Of a stretch of 64,000 nt of DNA, positions 26,094 through 34,675 are shown in pieces (positions within the stretch are counted from its first letter, which is position 1; the number at the start of each line of letters is the position of its first letter). The stretch is from Methylocystis sp. ATCC 49242 (lineage in GTDB: Bacteria > Pseudomonadota > Alphaproteobacteria > Rhizobiales > Beijerinckiaceae). The stretch lies in contig NZ_KE124774.1 in assembly GCF_000188155.2 (NCBI RefSeq), positions 2,238,356 through 2,302,355 of the forward strand, in the 5' to 3' direction. The notes under the pieces are model-generated. The model did not search any database, was not told the DNA's origin, and saw nothing but the letters and a program-made list of their open reading frames with translations. Made by a program: the position numbers and the translations under genes.

Positions 26094-27199
26094 GACGCCG
26101 CGCTCGCAAATGGCGCGCGCGCCAGCAACGCGCCCTCGCGGTCGAACACGAGAACCTCCAGCTCGATTTGCGCGCAATCGAGCGCGCGCGCGGCGGTTTT
26201 CCAGGCCGCGAGCGCAATGGGCGCCGCGAGTTCGACATTTTCCGCGCGCGCGATGAGAAGCGCGTCCAGCGCGCTGTTCGCATGCGCGATGCGAAAGGCG
26301 AGATCCTCCTTCGCGCCGGCGTCGCGCGCCGTCTGCGACAATTGCGCGAGATCGACGCTCGAACGTCCCGAATGAAGATCGAGCCGCCCCTGCGCAAGTT
26401 TCGTCATCTTGGCGAAGCCGCCGCCGATGGTGACGCGCGCAACCGGATGCGTGCGCAGATATTTGAGAACGCCGCCGACGAAATCGCCCATCTCGATCAA
26501 GGCGGCGTCGGGCAGATCATAAAGTTGCTGCACGGCGGCCTCCGACGTCGAACCCGTCGTTCCGGCGATATGCGTCAGACCGCTCGCGCGCGCGACGTCG
26601 ACGCCGCGATGGATGCTGTCGATCCATGCGGCGCAGGAGAAGGGCGTGACGATTCCCGTCGTGCCGAGAATGGAAAGGCCGCCGACGATCCCGAGCCGGC
26701 CGTTGAGCGTATGTTTCGCCATCTCCACGCCGCCGGGAATCGAAATCTCGATTTGCGCATCGGGACCGACGCCAAGTTTCGCCGCCGCTTCGGATATGGC
26801 TTCACGCATCATCGCACGCGGAACCGGATTGATGGCGGGTTCCCCCGGCGGAAGCGGCAGGCCGGGGCGCGTGACGGTCCCCACGCCCTCGCCCGCCGCG
26901 AAAAGCACGCCGGCCCCCGCAGGCGCGGGGCGCACGGTCGCGCGCACGAGCGCGCCATGGGTGACGTCGGGATCGTCGCCAGCGTCCTTCACGACGCCGG
27001 CGCGCGCGAAATCCGCGCCGCGCTCGAACATGCCGAGCGCAAAGGAAACGCGCCTGCCCGAGGGCAGCGCGATCTCCACCGGGTCCGGCGGCGGGGCGCC
27101 GGTCGTCAGCGCCTCGAAGGCCGCGCGGGCGGCGGCGGTGGCGCAGGCGCCGGTGGTCCAGCCCCGTCGCAGCGGACGATCTTTCGGCGCGTCTGTCAT
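26090..27199 (-). CDS. cbiD: Cobalt-precorrin-5B C1-methyltransferase
   Basis: 369 residues. CbiD methylates C1 of cobalt-precorrin-5B in the corrin pathway. LRRGWTTGACATAAARAA at the start is the classic CbiD beginning; IEISIPGGVEMAKHTLN, GTTGIVTPFSCAAW and TIGGGFAKMTKLAQG follow. CbiD is typical of the early-cobalt (anaerobic-type) route, though alphaproteobacteria with hybrid sets also use it. Stop overlaps cobU start; the remaining cob genes except cbiB are outside the window. Confidence 0.95.
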   Translation of the reverse strand: MTDAPKDRPLRRGWTTGACATAAARAAFEALTTGAPPPDPVEIALPSGRRVSFALGMFERGADFARAGVVKDAGDDPDVTHGALVRATVRPAPAGAGVLFAAGEGVGTVTRPGLPLPPGEPAINPVPRAMMREAISEAAAKLGVGPDAQIEISIPGGVEMAKHTLNGRLGIVGGLSILGTTGIVTPFSCAAWIDSIHRGVDVARASGLTHIAGTTGSTSEAAVQQLYDLPDAALIEMGDFVGGVLKYLRTHPVARVTIGGGFAKMTKLAQGRLDLHSGRSSVDLAQLSQTARDAGAKEDLAFRIAHANSALDALLIARAENVELAAPIALAAWKTAARALDCAQIELEVLVFDREGALLARAPFASAAS

Positions 27200-27250
27200 G
27201 GTTCTCGTCAGCGCGCCGACGCGGCGCGCGAGATCGATCGATCAAGGGCG

Positions 27251-27279
27251 GGGCGTCCGGGCGCATGGCCCGGACGCCC
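27251..27279 (-). terminator. Hairpin after the SmbP-like gene
   Basis: GGGCGTCCGGG (27251-27261) pairs with CCCGGACGCCC (27269-27279). On the minus strand it is followed by few T, so it is either a weak terminator or an mRNA-end stabiliser between the SmbP-like gene and cbiD. Confidence 0.4.
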
Positions 27280-27296
27280 GTCTCGATTCTGTTCGC

Positions 27297-27647
27297 CTAT
27301 TTCACGGATTCGAACTGCGCGAGCGCTGATTCGGCCAGCGCCGTCGCCTTGTCCAGGCGGCCCTCCTGGCTCGTGCCTCTCGCGATCTTGTAAGCCTTTC
27401 GCAACGTCTTGATGCCCTTGCGGATCGGGTCGACCGGGTTGACCCAGACGGCGCTACGCGCGCGGTCGATCGCCTGCGCCACATGTTCGGCGAAGGATCC
27501 CGGCTCACCCTGCTTGCCGGCCGCGATCGCCTCTCTGGTCTCGGAGATGGCGTCCTCCAGATACTGTTCGGCGTGAGCGATCTGGGGCGCGAATGCGGTC
27601 AGGCCGAAGCCCAGGGCGGCGATCATCAGACGGCGCGAGATCTTCAT
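27297..27647 (-). CDS. Secreted helical protein, SmbP-like
   Basis: 116 residues with a signal peptide (1-26, ending IAHA before EQYLED). The mature part is all-helical: HAEQYLEDAISETREAIAAG, FAEHVAQAIDRARSA, and LDKATALAESALAQFESVK. This resembles small metal-binding protein SmbP of Nitrosomonas, but has only a few histidines, so strong metal binding is doubtful. It lies about 100 bases upstream of cbiD, same strand, separated by a hairpin. Confidence 0.6.
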   Translation of the reverse strand: MKISRRLMIAALGFGLTAFAPQIAHAEQYLEDAISETREAIAAGKQGEPGSFAEHVAQAIDRARSAVWVNPVDPIRKGIKTLRKAYKIARGTSQEGRLDKATALAESALAQFESVK

Positions 27648-27874
27648 GTTTCCTCCTACGCGAATCCATTTGCGGCTATGGTTGTTCCAAAGCGCGAACG
27701 CGGCCCCCCAGAGGGCCCTTGAAAGGGCGGCGCCAAAAAGGCTCCGGCATGATGATTAGCCGCCTTCCCGCCCTGCCGCCAGCCAATAGTTTCGCGAGAC
27801 GCCGGACGCGCGCGACAGGGTCGCGACGATCCGCTACAACGATCCGCCATTTCAAAAAATGAGGAGTCCGGCGA

Positions 27875-28432
27875 ATGAAGCGCAGCGTCTCATCCTTCCT
27901 CGCCTTCATGGCGCTCGCCGCCGCCGACGCGAGCGGCGCGCAGGCTTTCGAACTCAAGAGCCCGGATATTGCCGAGGGCAAGAAGATCGACATGAAGCAT
28001 GTCTACGATTCTTTCGGCTGCACGGGCGGCAATGTTTCTCCCGAACTGGTGTGGACGGACCCGCCGGCGGGGACCAAAAGCTTCGCCGTTCTGATGCACG
28101 ACCCGGACGCGCCGACGGGCGGGGCGGGTTTCTGGCACTGGCTCGTCGTCGACATTCCCGCTTCCGAACGCGGGCTGAAGCGGGGCGCGGGCGACGCCTC
28201 GGGCAAGAATCTCCCCGCCGGGGCGCATATGCTGGAGACGGACTTCGGCGAAAAGGCCTATGGCGGCCCCTGCCCGCCGCCGGGCGCGCCGCATCGCTAC
28301 GTGATCACGGTCTATGCGCTCAAGGTCGAGAGGCTCGGCGACGACGCCAAGGGCCGCACGGCGATCGCGGGCTTCACGATCAACCAGCACGCGCTGGCCA
28401 AGGCGACCCTGACCGGCATATTCGGACGTTGA
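27875..28432 (+). CDS. YbhB/YbcL-type PEBP (phosphatidylethanolamine-binding) secreted protein
   Basis: 185 residues with a signal peptide ending near GAQA. PEBP-family ligand-site motifs are intact: DPDAPTGGAGFWHWLVVDIP and YGGPCPPPGAPHRYVITVYAL. Role in bacteria is not settled. GAGGAG precedes ATG 27875. Its stop overlaps the start of cbiB as TTGA, so the two are co-translated even though no functional link is known. Confidence 0.92.
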   Translation: MKRSVSSFLAFMALAAADASGAQAFELKSPDIAEGKKIDMKHVYDSFGCTGGNVSPELVWTDPPAGTKSFAVLMHDPDAPTGGAGFWHWLVVDIPASERGLKRGAGDASGKNLPAGAHMLETDFGEKAYGGPCPPPGAPHRYVITVYALKVERLGDDAKGRTAIAGFTINQHALAKATLTGIFGR

Positions 28433-29385
28433 GTTTCGGCCTCGCCCTGCTGGCGCTCGCGATCGAGGCGGGCGCCGGCTATCCCGACGCGCTCTTTGCG
28501 CGCGTCGGTCATCCGGTTACGTGGTTCGGCGCGCTGATCGGCGCGATGGACCGGCGCCTCAACTGCGCGGGCGAGAGCTTCGCGATGCGACGCGCGAAGG
28601 GCGCCGCCGCCCTGCTCGCGCTCGTCCTCGCGGCGCTCATATCGGGTGTTGCGATCCAGCGCGTCCTGCTGGCGCTTCCCGGAGGCTCGATCGCCCTCGC
28701 CGCGCTTGCGTCGAGTCTCCTCGCGCAGCGAAGCCTCCACGTCCATGTGTCGGCGGTCGCGCGGGGCCTCTCCGTCTCGCTGGACGAAGGACGACGGGCG
28801 GTCTCGATGATCGTCGGCCGCGACGTCTCCCGGCTCGACGCCGGCGGCGTCGCCCGCGCGGCGATCGAGAGTCTGGCCGAGAATTTCTCGGACGGGGTCG
28901 TTGCGCCCGCGCTGTTTCTGGCTGTCTTCGGCCTGCCGGGCGCGCTCGTCTACAAGGCGGTCAACACCGCCGACAGCATGATCGGCCACAAGTCCGAACG
29001 CTATCTCGCGTTCGGCTGGGCGGCGGCGCGCCTCGACGACCTGCTCAATCTGATCCCCGCCCGTCTCGCCGCCGGCCTCATCGCGGCCGCGGCCTGCGCC
29101 CTGCCCGGAGCGGCGCCCGCACCGGCCGTCACGGCGGCGCGGCGCGACGCGCCCCGACACGCCTCCCCCAACGCCGGCTGGCCCGAGGCCGCCATGGCCG
29201 GGGCGCTGGGCCTCGCGCTGGGCGGCCCGCGCGCCTATGGCGATACGATGGTCGATGGCGCAATTCTCGGCGACGGACGGCGCGAGGCGACGGGCGCCGA
29301 CATCATCCGCGCCCTCGCCCTTTATCGCCGCGCGACGCTCGCGCTCTGGGCTATCTTCGCGATCGGCGCCTTCGCAGCCGGATAA
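28429..29385 (+). CDS. cbiB: Adenosylcobinamide-phosphate synthase
   Basis: 318-residue membrane enzyme (CbiB/CobD) that attaches aminopropanol phosphate to adenosylcobyric acid. HPVTWFGALIGAMDRRLN, the AAIESLAENFSDGVVAPALF block, YKAVNTADSMIGHKSERY and FGWAAARLDDLLNLIPARL are diagnostic; four or five membrane helices. The only suitable start is TTG 28429, which overlaps the PEBP stop (TTGA), implying coupling. Family members usually begin with an Asp in LLLD; here it reads ALAIEAG. On the opposite strand from cobU-cbiD, 1.2 kb away. Confidence 0.92.
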   Translation: MSFGLALLALAIEAGAGYPDALFARVGHPVTWFGALIGAMDRRLNCAGESFAMRRAKGAAALLALVLAALISGVAIQRVLLALPGGSIALAALASSLLAQRSLHVHVSAVARGLSVSLDEGRRAVSMIVGRDVSRLDAGGVARAAIESLAENFSDGVVAPALFLAVFGLPGALVYKAVNTADSMIGHKSERYLAFGWAAARLDDLLNLIPARLAAGLIAAAACALPGAAPAPAVTAARRDAPRHASPNAGWPEAAMAGALGLALGGPRAYGDTMVDGAILGDGRREATGADIIRALALYRRATLALWAIFAIGAFAAG

Positions 29386-29485
29386 AAAAAGCCCAACCCG
29401 CAGGACGTTAAGCAACGCCGCAGGGCAAATGGGCGCAGTTGACGGGTTGTGCTTCCATTTTTCCAGATTTTGAATATTTTAAGAA

Positions 29486-29503
29486 TTGCATTGTGCATCG
29501 CAA
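29486..29503. promoter_or_regulatory. Candidate dyad operator upstream of PHA depolymerase
   Basis: TTGCATTGTGCATCGCAA, an imperfect inverted repeat with TTGC and GCAA ends, 55-72 bases before the PhaZ start, within an AT-rich stretch. Regulators of PHA genes (PhaR type) bind GC/TGC dyads in other bacteria, so this is a candidate only. Confidence 0.25.
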
Positions 29504-29557
29504 CATCGACTATGGCGCAACGGCTGAGGTAGATTGGTGGGCGGAGAGGCGTAAAAA

Positions 29558-30820
29558 ATGGACCGTATGTCGTATCAGATTTACGAAATGCTGCATCTGG
29601 CCTTTGCGCCGGCGCGCGCGATGACCGACGCCCTGCTCCACACCATCAAGAATCCGCTCAATCCGCTCCATCACACCACGCTCGGCCGCAACATCGCCGC
29701 CTCGGCGGAACTCTTCGAGCGCATGACGCGCCGCTACGGCAAGCCCATGTTCGGGCTCGACACGACCCGGGTCGACGGCGAGGAAGTCGAAATCGTCGAG
29801 GAGATCGTCTGGCAGCGCCCCTTCTGCGGCCTGCTGCATTTCAATCGACAGTTTGCCGGCGCGCCGCCGAAACAGTCGAAGCTCTTGATCGTCGCGCCCA
29901 TGTCGGGCCATTACGCCACGCTGCTTCGCGGCACCGTCGAGGCCTTCCTGCCCACCCATGACGTCTACATCACGGACTGGGCCGACGCGCGCACCGTGCC
30001 GCTCGTCGAAGGCGGATTCGATCTCGACGACTACGTCGATTATCTCGCCGACATGATGCGCCATCTTTCCCGGCAGAAGGACGGCGTCCCGCTTCATACG
30101 CTCGGCGTCTGCCAGGCCTCGGTGCCCCTCATCTGCGCCATCGCCGCGATGGAGGCGGCGAACGATCCCGACTATCCGGAGTCGACAGTGCTGATGGGCG
30201 GCCCGATCGACACGCGCGTCGCGCCGACCGCCGTGAACCGGCTCGCAGAGCAGCGCGGCATCGAATGGTTCCGCCGCCACTGCATCCACACGGTGCCGTT
30301 CCCGCACGCCGCCATGGGCCGGCAGGTCTATCCGGGGTTCCTGCAGCTCTCGGGCTTCATGTCGATGAATTTCGAACGCCATGTCTCGGCGCATCTCGAA
30401 ATGTTCAACCATCTCGTCGAGGGCGACGGCGACTCGGCCGAGAAACACCGCGACTTCTACGACGAATATCTCGCCGTCATGGATCTGACGGCGGAATTCT
30501 ACCTGCAGACCGTGGAGCGCGTCTTCATTCGCCACGAGGTGCCGCTCGGGCTCATGCGCCATCGCGACAAGCTGATCGACCTCAAGGCGATTCGCCGGAC
30601 GGCGCTGTTTACGGTCGAGGGCGAGAAGGACGACATTTCCGGCGTCGGCCAGACGGAGGCGGCGCTCGACCTCTGCGCCGGCGTCCCGGCCGCCCGCAAG
30701 GCGCATTATCTGCAATTGGGCGTCGGACATTACGGCGTCTTCAACGGCTCGCGCTTCCGCTCGCATATCGCGCCGCGCATCTGCGACTTCACGCGGCAGA
30801 TGGAGAGCGTGGAGGCCTGA
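29558..30820 (+). CDS. phaZ: Intracellular polyhydroxyalkanoate depolymerase
   Basis: 420 residues. Mobilises stored poly-3-hydroxybutyrate granules. The pattern matches the PhaZ1 (Ralstonia a1) type with a cysteine nucleophile: GVCQAS near residue 184 in place of a serine lipase box, preceded by PMSGHYATLLRGTVEAFLP and DVYITDWADAR, and ending QLGVGHYGVFNGSRFR with the catalytic histidine. MLHLAFAPARAM at the start is also typical. GAGG 8 bases before ATG 29558; an in-frame ATG at 29567 is possible. The cell therefore very likely makes PHB. Confidence 0.95.
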   Translation: MDRMSYQIYEMLHLAFAPARAMTDALLHTIKNPLNPLHHTTLGRNIAASAELFERMTRRYGKPMFGLDTTRVDGEEVEIVEEIVWQRPFCGLLHFNRQFAGAPPKQSKLLIVAPMSGHYATLLRGTVEAFLPTHDVYITDWADARTVPLVEGGFDLDDYVDYLADMMRHLSRQKDGVPLHTLGVCQASVPLICAIAAMEAANDPDYPESTVLMGGPIDTRVAPTAVNRLAEQRGIEWFRRHCIHTVPFPHAAMGRQVYPGFLQLSGFMSMNFERHVSAHLEMFNHLVEGDGDSAEKHRDFYDEYLAVMDLTAEFYLQTVERVFIRHEVPLGLMRHRDKLIDLKAIRRTALFTVEGEKDDISGVGQTEAALDLCAGVPAARKAHYLQLGVGHYGVFNGSRFRSHIAPRICDFTRQMESVEA

Positions 30821-30956
30821 CCGGCCGCGCCTTGCGCCGGCTGGTGAATAAAGGCAAAATCCCGAAGGCGGTGGCGCATGACGCCGCCGGCGCCGCTTGG
30901 CGCACTCACCACCGTCCGCGCGCGCGCGGCGAAACAATTCGTCAGGGAAACAGTCT

Positions 30957-31796
30957 ATGGACGTGCAGGACGCGGCCGCTCGTGAGGCGCTGCAAAAGGA
31001 AATTGACGCGATCCATTGGTATCACGAATATGATTTCGGCAATGGACTGCGCGCCCGCAGCGTGTCGCAGGCGGAAGACCACCGCCGCATCTGGCGCTTC
31101 ATCGAAAGCGAACTCGACAAGATCGACTTTGCCGGCAAGTCCGTGCTGGAGATCGGCTGCTGGGACGGCTACTGGAGCTTCTACGCCGAGCGGCGCGGCG
31201 CGAAGAGCGTGCTCGCCACCGACGACGTCTCGCAGAACTGGGCGAGCGGCGCAGGATTGCGGCTTGCAAAGAAGCTGCTGAACTCGAATGTCGAGATCAA
31301 CCAGAGCGTCTCGATCTACGAGGCGTCGAAGCTGAATCAGACCTTCGACATCATCATCTGTCTCGGCGTCTATTACCATCTCGTCGATCCCTTCGCGGGC
31401 TTCGCCGAAGTGCGCCATCTGATGCACGAAAATTCGATCGCCATCTTCGAGGGCGACGCGACGCTGGAGCTGCGGCCGGACACCTATTACTGGGACATGT
31501 CCGACTCCTCGAAATCCTGTTTCGTGCCCACGCAATGGGGCCTCAACCACATGTTGAAGACGGCCTATATGGACGTCGTCTCGCAGAGCTGGATGAGCCC
31601 GCGGCCGGGCTTCAGGGTGAACATCGACCCGGCGCATCTTCTGGGCAATCTCGGCGACAAGGATCCTTCCGGCTTCGCGCCGCTGAAGCATCGTGACCGC
31701 ATCCTCACAGTCGTGAAGCCTTTCGCAGGCGAAAACCCGCTTCACCCCTACAAGCCGCCATTCAATCTCGCGCGCTTCGACACGCGCTTCAAATAA
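30957..31796 (+). CDS. SAM-dependent methyltransferase, CmoB-like (DUF1698 type)
   Basis: 279 residues. IHWYHEYDFGNGLRARSV and EIGCWDGYWSFYAERRGA (SAM loop), DIIICLGVYYHLVDPF and YWDMSDSSKSCFVPTQWGLN resemble the CmoB/DUF1698 group, which transfers methyl or carboxymethyl groups to tRNA wobble uridine in enterics. Members in glycan clusters act on other substrates. Position next to WcbI and GSCFA genes suggests a surface polysaccharide or lipid substrate here. AGGGA lies about 9 bases upstream of ATG 30957; the frame is open to 30897. Confidence 0.8.
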   Translation: MDVQDAAAREALQKEIDAIHWYHEYDFGNGLRARSVSQAEDHRRIWRFIESELDKIDFAGKSVLEIGCWDGYWSFYAERRGAKSVLATDDVSQNWASGAGLRLAKKLLNSNVEINQSVSIYEASKLNQTFDIIICLGVYYHLVDPFAGFAEVRHLMHENSIAIFEGDATLELRPDTYYWDMSDSSKSCFVPTQWGLNHMLKTAYMDVVSQSWMSPRPGFRVNIDPAHLLGNLGDKDPSGFAPLKHRDRILTVVKPFAGENPLHPYKPPFNLARFDTRFK

Positions 31797-31834
31797 CAAG
31801 AAGCCCGACCGGCGATAACCGGTCGGGCTTCTTG
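31797..31834. terminator. Perfect 16-bp hairpin, convergent terminator
   Basis: CAAGAAGCCCGACCGG (31797-31812) is followed by loop CGATAA and its exact complement (31819-31834). It starts one base after the methyltransferase stop and lies between convergent genes. T-content after the stem is low on both strands. Confidence 0.65.
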
Positions 31835-31850
31835 CTGATTTCGGGGGAGC

Positions 31851-31878
31851 AAAACGCCGACGCGTCAAAGCGTCGGCG
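31851..31878 (-). terminator. Terminator overlapping the stop codon of the WcbI gene
   Basis: CGCCGACGC (31855-31863) and GCGTCGGCG (31870-31878) form a 9-bp stem whose loop contains the stop codon; the minus strand then reads TTTTG. The last codons of the gene are thus part of its own terminator. Confidence 0.65.
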
Positions 31879-32986
31879 TGAGACCGGCCTTCAGATTTTC
31901 GCGCGCAAGCCTGACGAGGAGATCGCTGGTCTTTTCATCCGCTAGCCAGGCGTCGACCCGCGCATTGCCGAGCCGCGAGGCTTCATGCGCGGCATAGATC
32001 TTGTAGCAGGCGGCAAGATATTGCGGCAGGGTCAGAAAATCGCCGACCGTCTGAGCGAGATGGTGATTGCCCAGCTTGAACAGATAGCCGCCCTGCACGC
32101 CGAGCATCTTCGCAATCGGCGGATAGACGGGGAAAATCTCCGCGCGTGAAAGATCGCGAATGTCGTAGTAATCGAAATCGACCGCGCGCGGCGTGAGGCC
32201 GACCTTCTCCCATATCCTTTTGGCGAGATCGAACAGCACGAAGCTCATCGGATGCACCGTGCTGTACATGAAGACGCCGCGCCGCGACCACTTCATCAGG
32301 TCGGCGGAAAGATCGAAATCGAATTTTTTCCCCAGATCGAGCAGCTCCTTTGCCGCCCCGTTCCAGACCTCGAAATAGCCGAGCGCCTCGAAGACATTTT
32401 CGTTGAAGAGCGCATTCGCCTCTTCGAGCGACAGGCCCTTCCGATAGGCGAAAAGCCCGACCGCCGAATGATAGGGGCCGATCGGCCCGAAGACGAAGCC
32501 GTGCAACTGCTGCAGGTCGTGGATGTAGATCAGATCGGGATGGAAGGCGGCGAATCCGATGCCCGGAAACATCAAGGCCTGCGGCAGGCGCCGGCATAAT
32601 TCGTCGGAATTTCCCCCCCGCACATGGCCGTCGAGAAATTCATGCGTGAAGACGTGATCGTAGGTCGCGAGCGTCCTGGCGAAAAGGTCCATATTGGCGC
32701 GCGAATGCCCAATCACCGAATAATGGTCGACGGTCGCGCTCGGGTCCAGCACCTTCATCGCATAGGCGACCCCGAAGCTCTGGCAATTGCCGACGACGGC
32801 GATTCGCGGTCCCGTGTTGCGCAACACCCGGCCGGTGCATTTCGCGATGCGCGGCTCGATCAGATATTGGCGCCAGCATTTGAGTATCTGTCTGTCGATC
32901 TGCGAAAACATGCGGCCATTCACCGGATTTGCCAAGGAATCGACGGGGTTTCGCCAAGCTTCGCCGCGTCTTGCGGGACGCCTCAT
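31865..32986 (-). CDS. WcbI-family putative polysaccharide acetyltransferase
   Basis: About 373 residues. RIAVVGNCQSFGVAYAMKVL (residues 61-80) is the WcbI signature, named from Burkholderia capsule loci; the family is thought to O-acetylate polysaccharide, and WcbI binds CoA. FPGIGFAAFHPDLIYI and GPYHSAVGLFAYRKGLSLEEA continue the family. No membrane helix. Start is uncertain: 32986 and 32911 are both in frame without strong ribosome binding sites; 33082 is unlikely as it would lie 18 bases from a divergent start. It is divergent from the GSCFA gene. Confidence 0.8.
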   Translation of the reverse strand: MRRPARRGEAWRNPVDSLANPVNGRMFSQIDRQILKCWRQYLIEPRIAKCTGRVLRNTGPRIAVVGNCQSFGVAYAMKVLDPSATVDHYSVIGHSRANMDLFARTLATYDHVFTHEFLDGHVRGGNSDELCRRLPQALMFPGIGFAAFHPDLIYIHDLQQLHGFVFGPIGPYHSAVGLFAYRKGLSLEEANALFNENVFEALGYFEVWNGAAKELLDLGKKFDFDLSADLMKWSRRGVFMYSTVHPMSFVLFDLAKRIWEKVGLTPRAVDFDYYDIRDLSRAEIFPVYPPIAKMLGVQGGYLFKLGNHHLAQTVGDFLTLPQYLAACYKIYAAHEASRLGNARVDAWLADEKTSDLLVRLARENLKAGLTPTL

Positions 32987-33100
32987 GGTGACAAGCGGCG
33001 ACGCCCCGTCTATGTTCCGATCATGAGCGTCGGCGCGCCAGAGATGCGGCGAGGGGCCGTGCTGCAACAGATCGATCAGCATCGATGAGGAGTTTGCCGG

Positions 33101-34165
33101 ATGGCGGACAACCCCTATAGCTCCCTACCCGACCATCGCTTCTGGCGCAAGGCGGTGGCGTCCCTGCCGCCCTTCGCCATCGATCCGCTCGTGAAGACGC
33201 CCTTCAAGATCAGGCCGCAGGACAAGGTGGCGACGGCCGGGAGCTGTTTCGCGCAGGAGATCGCCCATCGGCTGCAGACCAGCGGCTATACTTATTACCT
33301 TGCGGAACAGCCGCCGCAGGGCATGTCGAAGGACGAGGCGCTGCGCCGCAATTATTCGATGTATTCCTGCCGTTACGGCAATCTCTACACCACCGCGCAA
33401 CTGCTGCAGCTGATCGACCGCGCCTATGGGCGCTTCTTTCCGCAGCTCGATTACTGGAACCGTCCGGAAGACGGCCGTTTCGTCGACCCTTTCCGCCCGC
33501 GCATCGAACCCGACGGCTATGCGACGCTCGATGAGATGCGCGCCGATCGCGAGCGCCATCTCGCCGCCGTCCGCAAGATGATCGAGACGATGGACGTGTT
33601 CGTCTTCACCTTCGGCCACACCGAGACATGGCGGCACAAACCGGACGGCGCGATCCTGCAGCTTGCGCCCGGCGTCGCGGGCGGCGAATGGGATCCCGAC
33701 GTCTACGAATTCTACAACATGACGGTCAGCGAGGTCGTGCGCGACTTCCTCGCGTCGGTGGACCGCATTCGCGAGGTCAATCCGACGGTGCGCATCGTGC
33801 TGAGCGTCTCACCGGTCGGCATCATCGCGACCTATGAGGACCGCCATGTCGTCGAGTCGAATTGCGCGATCAAGTCGATCCTGCGCGCGGCGGCGGACGA
33901 AGTGTCGCGGGTTCGGCCCAACATCGGCTATTTCCCCTCCTATGACCTCGTCACCGTCGCCCCCAACGCCGGCCGCTTCTATCGGGACGACACAAGGCGT
34001 ATAAATCCGCATGGGATCGACCGCACGATGAAGATGTTCTTCGATCACTTCACCGAGCGCGCGCGGGACGAGGAAACGATCAGGGCGCTCAAATTCGACA
34101 TTGCGGCGGAGGCTGAGACCAACGCCCGCATCGTCTGCGACGAGGAAGCGATCGAGTCCGCGTGA
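33101..34165 (+). CDS. GSCFA-family (SGNH-like) protein
   Basis: 354 residues. VATAGSCFAQEIAHRLQ (GSCFA at 47-51) names the family; FVFTFGHTETWRHKPDG and VRIVLSVSPVGIIATYEDRHVVESN follow, and RRINPHGIDRTM near 300 may supply the histidine. It is an SGNH/GDSL-like fold of unknown substrate, often found in polysaccharide loci, so acyl transfer to or from a glycan is likely. GAGGAG about 9 bases before ATG 33101. Divergent partner is the WcbI-type gene, about 115 bases away. Confidence 0.85.
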   Translation: MADNPYSSLPDHRFWRKAVASLPPFAIDPLVKTPFKIRPQDKVATAGSCFAQEIAHRLQTSGYTYYLAEQPPQGMSKDEALRRNYSMYSCRYGNLYTTAQLLQLIDRAYGRFFPQLDYWNRPEDGRFVDPFRPRIEPDGYATLDEMRADRERHLAAVRKMIETMDVFVFTFGHTETWRHKPDGAILQLAPGVAGGEWDPDVYEFYNMTVSEVVRDFLASVDRIREVNPTVRIVLSVSPVGIIATYEDRHVVESNCAIKSILRAAADEVSRVRPNIGYFPSYDLVTVAPNAGRFYRDDTRRINPHGIDRTMKMFFDHFTERARDEETIRALKFDIAAEAETNARIVCDEEAIESA

Positions 34166-34213
34166 GGCGGCGCCCGTCGCGTCACACAAGAAAATAATTC
34201 GAGGATGGTTGGA

Positions 34214-34642
34214 ATGATCATTGGTTCGCTTGCGCTCGCAGCCGCGGGCGCCTTCACCGGCGCTTCTCTTTACGTCAATTACGTCGAGCAGCCGGCGCGG
34301 CTGGCGCTGAGCGACGACGCCCTTATCAAGGAATGGGAGCCCTCCGACCATCGCGGATTCATCCTGCTCGCCGGACTGGCGGCGGTCGCCGCGCTTTTCG
34401 GCTTCATTGCCTATCGCGAACTCAACGACGTCCGCTGGGCGCTCGGCGCGCTCGTCATGCTGGCGACATGGCCCTACACCTATCTCGCCATCGTGCCGCT
34501 CAACAATCGCATCCTCGCCCTCATCGGCGCGGACGCCGCCCATGAGGCGCGCAAGGTGATCGACCTTTGGGGCCGGCTCGAGATCGGGCTGACGGGAATC
34601 GGCCTCGTCGCCATCGCGATCTTCGTCTGGGCGGCGGGCTGA
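34214..34642 (+). CDS. DUF1772 membrane protein
   Basis: 142 residues with four membrane helices. GAFTGASLYVNYVEQPARLAL at the start is the DUF1772 hallmark (first helix then VEQPAR); LGALVMLATWPYTYLAIVPLNNRIL and HEARKVIDLWGRLE follow. Function unknown. ATG 34214 has GAGG 9 bases upstream; ATG 34205 is directly next to that GAGG. It lies between the GSCFA gene and lpdA, all on plus. Confidence 0.85.
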   Translation: MIIGSLALAAAGAFTGASLYVNYVEQPARLALSDDALIKEWEPSDHRGFILLAGLAAVAALFGFIAYRELNDVRWALGALVMLATWPYTYLAIVPLNNRILALIGADAAHEARKVIDLWGRLEIGLTGIGLVAIAIFVWAAG

Positions 34643-34675
34643 CCCTTTCGGCGCCATTCTTGAAGAGCGCATGAC

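Noticed and set aside
27200-27296. Cobalamin riboswitch before cbiD
   Set aside because: The gap is under 100 bases, too short, and no B12-box sequence is seen; the TonB receptor leader also lacks one and carries Zur-like sites.
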